Origin: Icerya purchasi
Taxonomy: Eukaryota > Arthropoda > Insecta > Hemiptera > Monophlebidae
NCBI GenBank assembly: GCA_039619475.1
Contig: CM077116.1
Location: 378,684,188-378,748,187 of the forward strand
Length of the DNA: 64,000 nucleotides
Direction of reading: 5' to 3'
In this document: positions 25,701 to 35,700 of the stretch, one piece after another
Position numbering within the stretch: position 1 is the stretch's first letter
Layout: every line of letters begins with the position of its first letter
Position numbers and translations under genes: made by a program
The notes under the pieces: model-generated
The model's input: only the letters and a program-made list of their open reading frames with translations
What the model was told of the DNA's origin: nothing
The model's database searches: none

Positions 25701-28700
25701 AAATTATATGTTTAAGTTAATTTAATATGCTTTTATAATATGAAATGAAGTACAACCCTAAATTATTGTTGAACATTAAGCTTTTTATAATAGGTTTGTT
25801 GATTTCGTTACTAAGCGATTACTATTTCATTCCAATTATTCGCTTTTATTTGTTGATTCACAGAAAATTATTTCTTTAATTTTAAATTAGGCGATTACAT
25901 GTTTGAAACGTTCCTATTATTTGGCTCCATTGAATTGGTTAACATTATTTAACTTAGGTCTTCTGCATTTAAATACAAGACAATTCGCTTCGGCGGCTAT
26001 ATTTTTATCTTCAGCTGCCAAACTGAATAATCAGCATGCTTCAACATTTACACTTTTAGCAAGTATGTATTCTTTTTCTACAGTATGTAATTCAGTTAAT
26101 GCTCAGTTTCGGCATTTGTGCTAATATGTTTTATATTTAAAGTTTTTATTAGACGTAAATGCTCTATAAAAGTGTTATTTTTGTATAAAAGTTGCATTGA
26201 AGAATTTGGGTGATGTGGTAAATTGTCAGAAATCTTTTGAAGAAGCCCTTAAACGTAATCCGAATGATATTGAAGCTTGTGTTAATTATACTTTGTTTTT
26301 ATATTCTATTGGAGATTCCGTCCGTACGAATTTATACTTTACACGTTTTAAACAACTGTTGGAATCATGTCCGTCGTTGGATAAAGAGGTTAGTTTTTAC
26401 GCTATTCCTGTTATAATGTAAGTAAATTGGTTTTACGTATTTTAAAAGGAATATTAGAAGTTGAAAACTAATTTTCCTTGTAATTATTCGTGATACTGTC
26501 ATTTTTAACACTATAATTTATTTTTTTGAAATAATTTTATTACACTGAATAGTGATGATGAAAGGTAGTTCGAAGTTTGATTAAAATTTATTTTAATATT
26601 TAAACTTGTTAAAATTAGAATATAAAATATCCAGTCTTATTCTTTGAGGTTTAAGTATAATAGGCACAGATTAAAATATAAATAAATAACCGTATAAAAC
26701 TGTGTAAATCTTTGTTAAATCGAAATCAAGGTCTGTTGGATTTCCTGTGTAGGTTATTTTATGTATCACAGATTCTACTTTCTTACTTTTACATTTTCCC
26801 TTTTTATAATTACTTTTATTACCATCACTGAGGCATATTATATTATTGTTTAAATATTCTTTTAATCGATGTTATTTTATCAGTATTGGTAAGTGTGTTA
26901 GGTCTAAATTAGTTTGCACTTACTTTGTTATTTCTCAAGTTAAAAATTTCGTACAGATGATTCTGTTGAGGAGCTAAAATAATTCTTGAATAGTGATATA
27001 GTTGTTTGTTTTTCAGTTTTTCATAGTTTATCAAATTATTGTTATTTATCGAGAATCGGAGAATGTTTTTAAATTTCTAATATTTATTTTTATTCGGACG
27101 AATTGGTAAATTAAATTAAAACAGTAGATTTAATAATTATATTTTGACAGAGTCCCTAGACTGTCAGCCGCAGATTATTCACATTTTTACAATGAGTAAT
27201 ATTGTTAGTTTGCGATTATATATTAAATTATTATTGAAAATAATTATACAAATATAAATTATATTGCTTTAGATTTTTGTTTCTTTAAATCCTTAGTATA
27301 CTTTGTCCAACAAAGAGATTTATTATCAAAATGTTCATTAAAATATATGTTATCATCTTTTTTTTTTAGCGAGACCAAATATTTTATGCATTAAACCATT
27401 TATTAAAAAATTAATTAAAAAGTTGCACAAATTATGTTAACGTTTTCATAAAAATTTAATCTCCATTAAAAATGTCTTCTTAGAAATGTAATTTACAAAT
27501 AAAAGAAAAAATTATTTGATTAATAGATTCTTTATTAAATTGCATTTTTTTTAAATAATTGTATTTTGAATTTTCAAAATTATAAAAGTTGGATAATTAT
27601 TTAAGTTTTACTTTATATTGTTATAACCAATAAGCTTTGTTTGTAAGCAGGAAGATCAATATTACTGGAGATGTGGGAAGAATTTTAATAAGCCAAAATA
27701 CAGAACAAGATTTCAGGCATATTACAAGAGCGCTTAAATAAAACGCAAATAAAATCAGATTTAGCTGAACGGGCATTTAGATGAAATGATAATCGATAAA
27801 AGTAAAAAAAGAAAAAAAAAACATAAGGAAACATGAAATGTGTTTCAGAAATGGTAGTAGCGCACAGAAATTAAAAATAACGAAAAAAAGAGCAGCCGGA
27901 AAAAATTAACTACTTGTTCTAAGAATAATTCCGTTTTAAATACCATACGGGTATTAGAGGCGTGAAAGTATGATTTTCAAAAAACGAAAAGTTAGCTTAG
28001 AAAGAGACAGTTAAAATGAAGTGAAAACATTGCGAGTATGACTTTTAGGAAATTAGGAACTTGATACTAATAAATTTTGTTGAACGAATTCAAGAAATGC
28101 CAAATATAATCCACGCTTTAAGGTAAAGAGAATGAACATATTTGTAAAAAAACATGTAATATTATAAAATCATAAATCTAATAATGCCCATCAAAATATA
28201 TTTGGATTAGGAATTGAATATATTAGTTGTGTTTACTTATTTATGCATATGTTACATATTTCGAAGTGTAAGTTGTTAAAAGAATTCATAGTTTAGTATC
28301 ATACATGCAAAACCATAGGTAAAATGGGTCGAAAATTACTGTCATCAGAAATAAGGCAGGTTAAATTCGATTTAAGCAGGTTATCTGAAGATTACTAAAC
28401 CAGACGATCAATTAAAACGTTTACTTGATGCGGAAGTATGTGGGATAAAGCAGATAAAATTACTGTGGTTCAACCCAATAACGCGATGAAGCTGAGGCAA
28501 ATGAAACAGAAAAGTAAATTTGACCGATTGATCGCGGCACGCAAAATCGGTTAAATTTCGGTTGATACAAATGTAGTTAAGGTGCTTAACAAATGTCTAA
28601 ACTTTGCCATTGTTTCTTAAAAATTTTCTTTTGAGGAAATAATTATTAGTATCGGAGATGGTTCAAAAAATGTAGGAAATTATATCGCCCAAATCGTTAG

Positions 28701-30536
28701 ACAGGATTGCGCGGTAGTGTTAAGAAAATGTAACTAAACCAAATCTTTTACGGAAAGAAAGAAAGGCTTTATTCTCCTTTCGTAAAAATAATAATATTGT
28801 GATATTAAAAGCGGTTAAAGGAAATGCCGTTTTATATTGATGAAAACTGAAGAATATAAAAATAAGATGAAAGAATTAATACAAGAAGGCCCATATTTTG
28901 AAATTAAAAAGAATCCTTTATGAAAAATTGCGAAAGAAATTGAAAAAATGGTAAAGGAATTGAGATAAGATTGGAAAATTAAAAAATCCCTTATCTCTTC
29001 TATGGTTACTATGCTAAGAATGTAAGGGTTGCCAAAAGGGCAATTGCACATGCTAGGTATTTTAATTTGATTTCAGAGCGGTATCATAAAAAAAAAAAAA
29101 AGCAGGATTTGCTGCTTATAAATATATATGCACACACCTTCGAAGAAATTATTCGTAATAACGTTTTAATATGTGAAGAAATTTATAACGTATATTACAT
29201 AAAAACATATGTCAGTCGCTTTCTTTTTCAAACCGAATTTATGGAAAACGTTTAAATTTTGAATTTGTATTTAAAACATCAGACTATTAGCAATTTGGTG
29301 TTTTTTTACGAATTTTGGAGGTAAGTGGTTTAGCGGAATATGAAGAAAAAAAAGCAGAAACCAATAGATTTTACAGTAAAGGAAAAATAGTTCATGTCGA
29401 GAAATTATCGAAGTCCTAAGTTTTAATTTGACTTTTTTAAAAAAATAGGTCGTTACATATCATAAAACATTCGTAGTCTATTTTTTTTTGTTATAATAAA
29501 ATAATTTATATTAATTTTGTTAAAAGCTAATTATATATATGCTCTTTATTGTGTAGATTATATAGAAGTAGTATCTCCCTTTATTCTAATAAATATGATT
29601 TAGTTAGAAATTAGATTTAATTTCATAACTTCATTCAATTGAATACGGTTTTTAAATGGAACCAAATTTGTACGACATGTTTAAGTTAGTGTTTTTAAAA
29701 TTGCGATATTTTTTTATCAGTTAGCCGATTATTACGTGTTTGATTAAATCGTTATATTTTTTATTAAATTGATTATTTTTAAGAGCCTTTTAATTTAAAC
29801 AGATTATGTAAAACATTTCAAAGTTGATTAATTCGTTTGCAGTTAATTGAAAATAAAAGAAAGATATATTAATGAATTTATCTGTAAGGGTATTTCGCAA
29901 TTATAATTATCTTTTGATTGGCCGCATTACTTTCTTTTTTTTTCTTTTAAAAATTTTTAATATTGCAGGTTACAGGGTAAATCTCTTTAAAAATTTAATT
30001 AAGAAGCGATTAATACAGTTAAACGTAATAAACCATATTTACTGCAAAGTTGTGTATATGTATGTGTGTATATACGTGCGTGTAATTATAATTCAAATGT
30101 TTTATTATTAACGATAGTAAAAGTATTTGTTTTCCTCAAGTAGCTTTGTTTTTCAGTTACGGGTGTATGGCAAATCTGCGTAAGAAAATTGTGCAAAAAG
30201 TGTTATATCTATCGGTAAAATGGTCGATCAAAAAACTATTTTAAATAAATCCAAAAATAATTGAATAATTCATTGCATCTGTTGAAGTATATTTTTTATG
30301 TTTTTTGTATGTTGTTACAGTTGTACAACATGAGTTCAGCATTAGAAAAATTGCTAACCAAAAAAACTGGAGAATATGAAGATAATGAGAATAATGTTCG
30401 GAATGGTTCAGTTGAGTTAGTTAGTACATTAGTGTCAGATGAAAAAACGGATGTTGATTCAAATTACGATTTAGCCGAAATCAACGCTGATCACGATCAT
30501 GATACTGACGAAGATAATGGTTTAGCTTTTAATTGA
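8672..30536 (+). CDS. BBS4: Bardet-Biedl syndrome 4 protein homologue (BBSome TPR subunit), ten exons
   Basis: The ten exons are 8672-8756, 10109-10257, 12417-12529, 17079-17173, 19674-19836, 19961-20114, 20210-20332, 25891-26062, 26192-26388 and 30321-30536. Every intron is GT-AG, all phases agree, and the joined frame (1467 nt) encodes 488 residues against about 519 in human BBS4. Family-typical blocks run in order: NWMIYFYYTRKDFYECK, DEGRIQDSLNCFKKC, YLLGRYELAIEAF, FNELGTALGYEPSNVKAL, WNNVAMCFFGKRKYVAAI, YLAPLNWLTLFNLGLLHL and NYTLFLYSIGD. These make an array of tetratricopeptide repeats. BBS4 is a subunit of the BBSome, which moves membrane cargo into and out of cilia; in insects this matters mainly for ciliated sensory neurons and sperm (family knowledge). 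The last exon encodes an acidic tail unlike vertebrate BBS4. No stop or frameshift occurs, so the gene looks functional. Start at 8672 has a fair context (AAAATGG). Confidence 0.95.
10109..10257 (+). CDS. BBS4: BBS4 exon 2
   Basis: Acceptor TTTTTGTTAG|GC and donor CTA|GTAAGA. Contains LNKRNWMIYFYYTRKDF, which matches the conserved N-terminal block of BBS4 (human LEKQNWLIHLHYIRKDY). It ends on a whole codon. Confidence 0.92.
11381..12352 (+). mobile_element. pogo/Tigger-type element remnant
   Basis: Starts CAGTGAAACTTCT and ends AGAAGTTTTACTG. The two ends form inverted repeats of about 25 bp that both include TAACGGACA, and subterminal repeats with GCGGACA lie just inside. The left flank is TA, the expected target, but the right flank is TT. 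Internally only a decayed tail of a transposase is readable, ending in ISELQVHVESRILNE and then SKITDFF (about 11822-11910), a typical C-terminal motif of this group. It sits in BBS4 intron 2, about 65 bp before exon 3. Confidence 0.8.
12417..12529 (+). CDS. BBS4: BBS4 exon 3
   Basis: Acceptor TTCTCTTAG|GG and donor CACT|GTAAGT. Encodes GIIVRDEGRIQDSLNCFKKC and NAENLRQIGRSL, the first full TPR pair. It lies 65 bp downstream of the pogo-like element. Confidence 0.95.
12700..13195 (+). repeat. diverged tandem duplication, unit about 290 bp
   Basis: Two successive segments (about 12700-12915 and 12998-13195) share the same order of blocks. These are an ACTTT..GC..A.CTT..GAAAG region with CTTCGTTA, then TTTCGTTCACGACAAA or TTTCGTCTTCGACAAA, then ATCTTCCCAT or ATCTTTCCAT, ATATGTCACAT or ATATATCACAT, and AAAGTTG.AAAC. 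They are too diverged to be recent and carry no coding match. Confidence 0.5.
14460..14960. other. GC-richer island in BBS4 intron 3, unassigned
   Basis: About 500 bp that is clearly less AT-rich than its surroundings. It contains a TATAAAGGAAGGGGATCC-like stretch near 14750. The composition and this box would suit a solo LTR or the 5' end of a retrotransposon, but I see no paired repeat or coding motif. Confidence 0.3.
15190..15590 (-). pseudogene. mariner transposase N-terminal fragment
   Basis: On the minus strand it reads NRNFKQCVTIEFCIKLDASM, ETYDKLLKVYGSDSMSHAQV, FRWLK, FKDGRESVENEE, GRPVEVWIDSTAQLINQDRR and RDFTMKKKCAKMVP. These cover both helix-turn-helix motifs and the start of the linker of a mariner transposase. 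Stops and a frameshift interrupt it and the catalytic domain is gone. It is in BBS4 intron 3, antisense to the gene. Confidence 0.82.
15672..16598. mobile_element. hAT-type non-autonomous element, family B copy 1 (with nested insert)
   Basis: Left end CAAGGGTGGATCCAGAG and right end CCGTGGATCCGCCGCTG form imperfect inverted repeats of the CAGNGGCGGATCCA type seen in hAT elements. Flanks ATCGATAG (15664-15671) and ATTGATAG (16599-16606) match at 7 of 8 positions. The family B copy at 57982-58585 has the same order of sequence without the 278-bp insert at 15765-16042. Confidence 0.82.
15765..16042. mobile_element. hAT-type MITE nested in family B copy 1
   Basis: Begins CATTGGCGCCC and ends GGGTGCGCCAATG, inverted repeats of about 10 bp. 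The flanks TCTTGTAT (15757-15764) and CCTTGTTT (16043-16050) match at 6 of 8 positions. The paralogue near 58070 shows an uninterrupted CCTTGTTT at the same place, that is, an empty site. Its ends resemble those of the hAT at 21715-23514 (CATGGGCGCCG), which suggests mobilisation by that family. Confidence 0.75.
16721..16793 (+). repeat. (ATT)n microsatellite
   Basis: About 70 bp of uninterrupted ATT triplets, then a few ACT variants. The tyrosine run seen if translated is an artefact of the repeat. Confidence 0.95.
17079..17173 (+). CDS. BBS4: BBS4 exon 4
   Basis: Acceptor TATTTTAG|AT and donor TTTAG|GTATGC. Encodes YLLGRYELAIEAFLKAEKL and WNIFYNL, a TPR helix pair. Intron 3 before it is 4.5 kb and carries several transposons. 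Confidence 0.95.
18110..18356 (+). mobile_element. tRNA-derived SINE, near full length
   Basis: A B-box-like GGTTCGAGACT at 18143-18153 follows a plausible A-box region (TGCTTGGCTACTAAA). The body contains CGTTCCGGATCC, CCCAGGTTTATCCAG, GAACCTTAACTTC and GACGCCCTGTCAAGG, and the tail is TTACTTTACTT. The 3' half matches the insertion at 4783-4902. The central part matches the minus-strand copy near 48.6-48.87 kb. It lies in BBS4 intron 4. Confidence 0.8.
19674..19836 (+). CDS. BBS4: BBS4 exon 5
   Basis: Acceptor TTTGTTTTAG|GG and donor AAG|GTAATC. Encodes ICYMKTSKFDKGKEYLTRAV, LALSKIYLLQHDL and NAIDVLKASLR. The acceptor is preceded by a strong T-rich tract. Confidence 0.95.
19961..20114 (+). 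CDS. BBS4: BBS4 exon 6
   Basis: Acceptor ATTTTTAG|AT and donor ACAG|GTTTTT. Encodes LYPGNVDLYVNLGLVF and YHKAFNELGTALGYEP, the best conserved TPR. Introns 5 and 6 are only 124 and 95 bp, showing the usual compact insect intron size where no transposon has landed. Confidence 0.95.
20210..20332 (+). CDS. BBS4: BBS4 exon 7
   Basis: Acceptor AAATTGCAG|AG and donor GCG|GTATGT. Encodes RHGEYDVAISKYKIL and WNNVAMCFFGKRKYVA, nearly identical to the human motif WNNIGMCFFGKKKYVA. Both ends are phase 0. Confidence 0.97.
20775..21209. mobile_element. hAT-type non-autonomous element, family A copy 2
   Basis: Ends CAGGCCCGTGCCC and GGACACGGCCTTG, with a perfect 8-bp duplication GATGTTAC at 20767-20774 and 21210-21217. 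G runs lie inside each end (20801-20811 and 21152-21169), the right one facing a C run that could form a hairpin. The interior is AT-rich and noncoding and is the fullest of the three copies. It lies in BBS4 intron 7. Confidence 0.9.
21931..22221. mobile_element. foldback element inside the hAT
   Basis: Two 74-bp arms (21931-22004 and 22148-22221) are inverted copies with about seven differences, both containing CAAATCTCAACACATATTTT or its complement. They enclose about 140 bp. The arm runs directly into transposase coding sequence at about 22222, so this element marks the point where the N-terminal half of the hAT gene was lost or replaced. Confidence 0.75.
22210..23418 (+). pseudogene. hAT transposase, C-terminal half, frameshifted
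   Basis: Readable in two main frames. The first is YEVVQKIINEKYPSALFFHC, ASHILNLVINDLNDVRQ and FSRESTLRRNKIPNIPF (22215-22480), the block after the first catalytic aspartate in ZMYM1-like hAT proteins. A degraded stretch (22480-22760) follows. Then a 218-residue frame (22762-23418) contains the dimerisation region, FYPAVCEAIKIGLTIPA, SIKRTLSTLRCVKTWNRSTM and DARLSGLCML. The tryptophan and the RLSGL..L motif are typical of the hAT C-terminal domain. Zinc finger, first catalytic residue and start are absent, so it cannot make a working transposase. Confidence 0.85.
23567..25064. other. BBS4 intron 7, no further feature seen
   Basis: AT-rich sequence without coding matches or clear element ends. 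Confidence 0.4.
25065..25435. mobile_element. hAT-type non-autonomous element, family A copy 3, left end missing
   Basis: Shares the interior of copy 2 from GAAATTTTCTTCACGTATTT onward (TTTTTCACTAATATTCATAC, then ATTTCAGTTCTCAT) and ends CGAACACTGCCTTG. The left terminus and left G run are missing, and the right G run is replaced by a C run (25411-25420). No target duplication could be assigned. Confidence 0.78.
25891..26062 (+). CDS. BBS4: BBS4 exon 8
   Basis: Acceptor TTTAAATTAG|GC and donor GCAA|GTATGT. Encodes AITCLKRSYYLAPLNWLTLF and FASAAIFLSSAAKL. It follows the 5.6-kb transposon-filled intron 7, and its frame joins exon 7 exactly. Confidence 0.95.
26192..26388 (+). CDS. BBS4: BBS4 exon 9
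   Basis: Acceptor GTATAAAAG|TT and donor AAAGAG|GTTAGT. Encodes ALKNLGDVVNCQKSFEEAL, NPNDIEACVNYTLFLYSIGD and the end of the TPR array. Confidence 0.94.
26389..27649 (+). other. BBS4 intron 9, first part, no feature seen
   Basis: AT-rich, many stops, no coding match or repeat with ends. Confidence 0.4.
27650..29060 (+). mobile_element. Penelope-like element remnant
   Basis: The plus strand of BBS4 intron 9 contains decayed segments typical of the region before the reverse transcriptase core in Penelope-like proteins: VLNKCLNFAIV (about 28580), FEEIIISIGDG, IVRQDCAVVLRKCN (about 28697), EEYKNKMKELIQEGPYFEIK (about 28851) and a final GLPKGQL (about 29029) where the family has YGLPKIHK. The match stops there, so the catalytic domain is absent. 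Several stops and frame changes show it is old. The 27650-28400 part is assigned only by continuity. Confidence 0.6.
30321..30536 (+). CDS. BBS4: BBS4 exon 10 (terminal, acidic tail)
   Basis: Acceptor TTGTTACAG|TT, phase 0, matching the phase-0 end of exon 9. Encodes LYNMSSALEKLLTKKTGEYE and an Asp/Glu/Asn-rich tail ending at a TGA at 30534-30536. LYNMSSALEKLL can be aligned with the last helix of human BBS4. The rest of the tail is not conserved, so this exon rests mainly on phase, splice site and position. Confidence 0.8.
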   Translation: MYNMSSALEKLLTKKTGEYEDNENNVRNGSVELVSTLVSDEKTDVDSNYDLAEINADHDHDTDEDNGLAFN

Positions 30537-32705
30537 TAGGTTTATTTTGAACTTGTTATTACATTCTGTTTATCAGTTGTGCTATTATTGTAGGCGTGTA
30601 ATATAGAGTTAATTTCAGTGAACAGTTTGTAAACAATTTAGCAAAAAAGTAGATAACTGCAATTTATTAAACTAGTCTTTTTAGTACTTAATTCACAGTA
30701 TATAGAAGTTACTACATTTATGAACTGATACAGTGCTGAATTTAAGTGATTCGTAATTTTTAAAATTTATTTCGATGAATTTTGTTATCATGTTTTTTTG
30801 AAGTTATAAACTTTTTATTATCTAATTTAAATCTTGTTAGCTAATTTTATATTAAATTTTCCTTCATATTCAACGTTTTTTTTATATGCATATTGTAAGT
30901 TGTAATTTGGGTATCATCTATTTAATAAGAAATAAGTAACCTTTGGGACAAATACACTTTGACTTTCAAAGTGATGTTTTTTTTTTTTTAAATGTTATAT
31001 CGGTTAAGACTATAACTGACGCAGAAAACAACTTGCGCAAGATATTACTGGCTGATGTAAATAGCTTGCATTACCTACTTTCTTTAAAGTACGAAATAAT
31101 ATTCTAGTAGTAGTTTCTTACAATTTAAATAAATACATTTTTTTTTTTTTTTGCCCCAGACTTATAGTTTATGCGGCCATGGAATAATCCCATAAACATT
31201 TCCGAAACTACGTATTTAATATAAATTTTAGTTTTAATCATTTTTAAATTTTTTTTTAGTCAATAGCCGTGACCGTATTGTTATTTTCAATGAAAACCAT
31301 TTCAGCCAAATTTCCGTTAATATATTAAGTTCCTACATGTTCGCTTCTGATCTATATTCTGAAAGTGGACAGTGCATATTTGCCGGAAACGCTAACGCGC
31401 AATTTGGTTTTTGATTGAAAATAATAACATGGATAAATTTTAGTTGTTATGAAATGAAATATTAATATTTATTTATATATAACAGGCAGAATCCATGAAA
31501 GTTTTAAAGTTCAATAGAAATGTTGTATATGTAATTTGTAAGTGCTTACTCTTATAGGCACATTATAATTTTATTCAGCTAGTTTATGTTACTTGTGATA
31601 AAAGACTGATATTAATTACTAGAGTTAGTTAATACATTTTTGCATTAGGTTTTTCTCAGTCATCTTCTAGGATTTTTTAAACAGTTGAATTCCGGAATGG
31701 GTTGTGTAATATTTTATAAAAAAAAAAATGTAACGTATCGAGTGAAAAAAGCGCTTTTTAGTGAACATTTTTTCCTAATTTTCCGCTCATTTTGTCCTTT
31801 AACGGCAGTTTTGCGATTTTTGCATTTACTTCTCTTGGTGTTATCTATTTGACTGATAATACTGATTGATTTAGGACATCAAGAAGCTGACCCATTGAAC
31901 TGTCATTATTATTATAATCGATTACGTTAACATGCAATGGAATTTTTTACAAAAGTGTTCTCCAGATGTCTTATCAAGTGTCAGGACAACGTGTGCCGGG
32001 GATGATGATTTTGTTGAAGCCACGTTAACGGCACTACGCGCCAGAGCCAAAGACAATGCATAGTTTTCACTTGCCATTTTGATCGGTTTCTGTTCGAACA
32101 TTATTTTTGGTTCAAGTAAATTTTAGCCAGGCAGATCTGTTATAAAATGTTAATGAAGAGAAGAATCGAGTATTTATAACTGATTGTTTAGGTCGTTATA
32201 TATCGTTTCACTGCTGGAGCTCTGTTTCATGGCTACCTGCTTCTTGTATTTCGCATATTACCGTATTATTAGTCGTTTGGTTATTATTATTCAAATCAGG
32301 CCTGGATTTAGGAGGCGTCTAGGGAGGGGAGCTGCAGTCTCAGGCACCGACTTATAAGGGGGCCCCCAAGAGACACCCACTTCCGACATGTAATAAAAAA
32401 CTAATCTATCATTTGTCATATACATCAACTTTTTTTTAAATAAATAAAATTAACTTTACAGGAGCAAGTGCATTTTTTAATACATTTACTTGTTAATAAT
32501 TTTTTATCCATTTTTATTTCCTCCTAGAGGAGGAAACTTCGTGATAGTAAAATTTCGAGTTCCATAAAATGTACCAGAAATTTGTTTTAGGGTATAATGA
32601 GTTGGAATCTACGTTTTTAGGAAATGTTTGTATGAATGGGTATGCGTGTATACACACGCAACACACGAACACACAGTATCCTTTTATGCAATTCATTGTT
32701 TAAAA
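30537..32705 (+). other. BBS4 3' flank and intergenic sequence
   Basis: The first canonical AATAAA after the BBS4 stop that I find is at 31128-31133, giving a possible 3' UTR of about 600 bp. Near 32301 a CAGGCCTGGATTTAGGAGG sequence followed by G-rich and C-rich tracts resembles one end of a hAT element, but no partner end was found. Confidence 0.4.
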
Positions 32706-35700
32706 TCTTATATATATAAAAATGTTAAGTTGGTTTGTGTATGCTTCATAAACTCAAAAAGTTCTGCACTGATTGAGCTCAAATTTTGACACGATATACA
32801 ACCCGCTCCAAAGAATGTTTTTATCTATTTCCCATGTACCAGCAACCGCGGCTTCTGCCGGATGCCAGGGGAGGTACTTTTGTGTAATCAAGTAGTGATT
32901 GAGCTAAATTTTCAGAAAAAATCAAAATTTATTAAAAATTTCCGGCTTATGATATTTGAATTTTTTAAATTGAATAGTGAATAAAGAATAATTCGTTTAT
33001 TTACACACTATGTTAAATAGAAAATTGAAGTCTTGCGATGAAATAAATACGTTAATGATATTTACATGGAACGATTTTTAGTACATTAAGTAAACTAAAA
33101 TACACATTTAGAATTGAAAAATACGGTGGTGCCCCCGTATGCAGCCGTAATATTTCTATTTAAATCGTGTGGTAATTGAGCTGCGCCATTCGCTAAATCG
33201 TAAGTAAAGGTTATGTTTTGTATGAGAGATGGACAGAAAAAATATTAATTTTTTATAATTATTATTTAACTATTTTATTTATTACCCTATCTCTCATGAT
33301 TTTCAACCTAGAGCTGTGAGAGCCATAAGAGGTTACAATCTTATCCCTTCCTTCTGTTCCAGTGAAAACTGAAATAATGCCTCGCAGGAAAACGAATTTG
33401 GGTCGTCGTACTCGCCACACAGAAGGATCGAGAACACGGTTTTCGAATATGATTACGGAAGAGCGGGCATCCGTACGAGAGAGGAGCAGATTAAGCACCA
33501 TCCAGATATGTAACGCGGAACCAGCAGAAAGACGAGCAGCCAGGCTTGACGATGCACGATTGCGAGCACGGCAGTCGCGTTCTGCAGCAACAGATTTGGT
33601 TCGTTCTCAACGGAATGAACGCGAGAGGGTGAGGATAGCTGAAACACGTGCCCAAAGAACAGCAGATCTGGATCTCCAATACAATCGTCTGGCATTCCGG
33701 TACAATCCAGCTGTTGATTATAGTTCAAGTCAGCATGTTGTCATTGGCCAGATGAGTCATGTCTGTACCTACTGCCAGGCTCTAAAGTTTAATAATGAAA
33801 CAAAAGGGATGTGTTGCGCTGACGGAAAAATCAAATTACCTCAACTTGAAACACCACCCGAGCCATTGAAAACTCTACTTGCTGGATCTACCGCTGAATC
33901 GAGACATTTCCTTTCGAACATTAGGAAATATAACTCTTGCTTCCAAATGACGTCATTTGGTGCAGAAATTGTGACTGCTCAATTCATGCCAACTTTTAAA
34001 ATCAAAGGACAAATATATCACAAAGCTGGCACCCTACTCCCGTTCACAGATACTGATCATAAATTCCTTCAAATGTACTTTATCGGTGATGATAGAGATG
34101 AAGTCGATGCGCGTTGTGGAATACAAATCTCGCTAAGAAGATCCATCATTTCGCAACTACAGGAGCTCCTTTACGAAAGAAACAATTTGGTGCGTTTGTT
34201 CAAAACAGCAATTGATATGATGCCATCAGATACCCACAAGATTGTCATTCACGCAGACAAAACTCCCGCTGGAGAACATGTCCGAAGATATAATGCTCCA
34301 ACTATAGACGAAGTAACAATTGTCATAGTCGGAGATCAGTTCCAACCTAGAGATATTGTTCTCCATCGAAGAAACGATCAGTTGATAAACGTTGCAGAAA
34401 CTCACCGTTGTTACGATGCTTTGCAATATCCAGTTATCTTCTGGGACGGTGCTGATGGATATCATTTCAATGTGAAGATGATAAATCCAATGAATGGTGG
34501 AGAAATCAATAAAAAGTGCAGCGCAATGAACTTTTACGCATACCGCTTAATGATTCGAAGGAACGAGGATAATTATATTTTGAAATGCCGTCAGTTGTTT
34601 CACCAGTACATTGTGGATATGTATGCAAAAATTGAAACAGAACGTTTGCTATTCCTTCGTTTGAATCAGACCAAACTCCGCTCCGAAGAATACATTCATT
34701 TGCGAGATGCAGTTGTGAATGACGGTAATACAACCAACGTTGGAAAGTTAACTATTTTGCCGTCTTCATACATAGGCAGTCCACGTCACATGCAGGAATA
34801 TGCTCAAGATGCAATGGCGTATGTTCGTCATTATGGGCGTCCAGACTTATTTATCACCTTCACATGCAATCCAGCTTGGGACGAGATACAGGAGCTGTTA
34901 CTTCCTGGGCAATCAACAGTGGATAGGCATGACATCACAGCGCGTGTTTTCAGACAAAAGCTTAAGTCGCTGATAGATTTCATTGTGAGACATGAAGTGT
35001 TTGGATCTGTGCGCTGCTGGATGTATTCAGTGGAATGGCAAAAGAGAGGATTGCCACATGCGCATATACTAATCTGGCTCTATGATAAAATAACTTCAGA
35101 CGAAATCGACGATGTCATATGCGCTGAGATTCCACGGGCCGACGTAGATAAGGATTTGCATGCAGTTGTTATCAAAAACATGATACATGGACCATGCGAT
35201 ACACTAAATCCGAATTCACCATACATGGTAGACGGGAAATGTTCTAAGCAATATCCTCGAGCATTCGCAGCTAATATAGTAACAGGAGAGGATGGATATC
35301 CTCGGTATAGAAGACGATCAACTGAAGATGGCGTGAATTCGGCAACAATACACACGTAAAATGGTGTTACTAATGTAGACAACCGTTGAGTGGTTCCATA
35401 TTCACCTCTGTTGTCAAAAACATACAAAGCGCACATAAACGTAGAATATTGCAATTCCGTCAAATCAATTAAATACATCTGCAAGTATGTAAATAAAGGC
35501 ATCGACATAGCTGTTTTTGGTGTGCAACCAGAAAATAGTGACAAAAATGCAGTACAAGTTATCGATGAAATTGCACAATACCAGGCTGGAAGATACATAA
35601 GCAGCAATGAGGCTGCATGGCGAATTTTTTCATTTCCCATGCATGAACGCAATCCAGCTGTGGTTCACTTAACAATACATTTAGAGAATGGACAGCGTGT

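Noticed and set aside
27651..27740. Exon-like segment after GTAAGCAG in BBS4 intron 9
   Set aside because: It does not resemble BBS4, soon meets a stop, and exon 9 joins exon 10 in phase without it.
32301..32400. Single hAT-like end with G-rich and C-rich tracts
   Set aside because: No second end or target duplication found.
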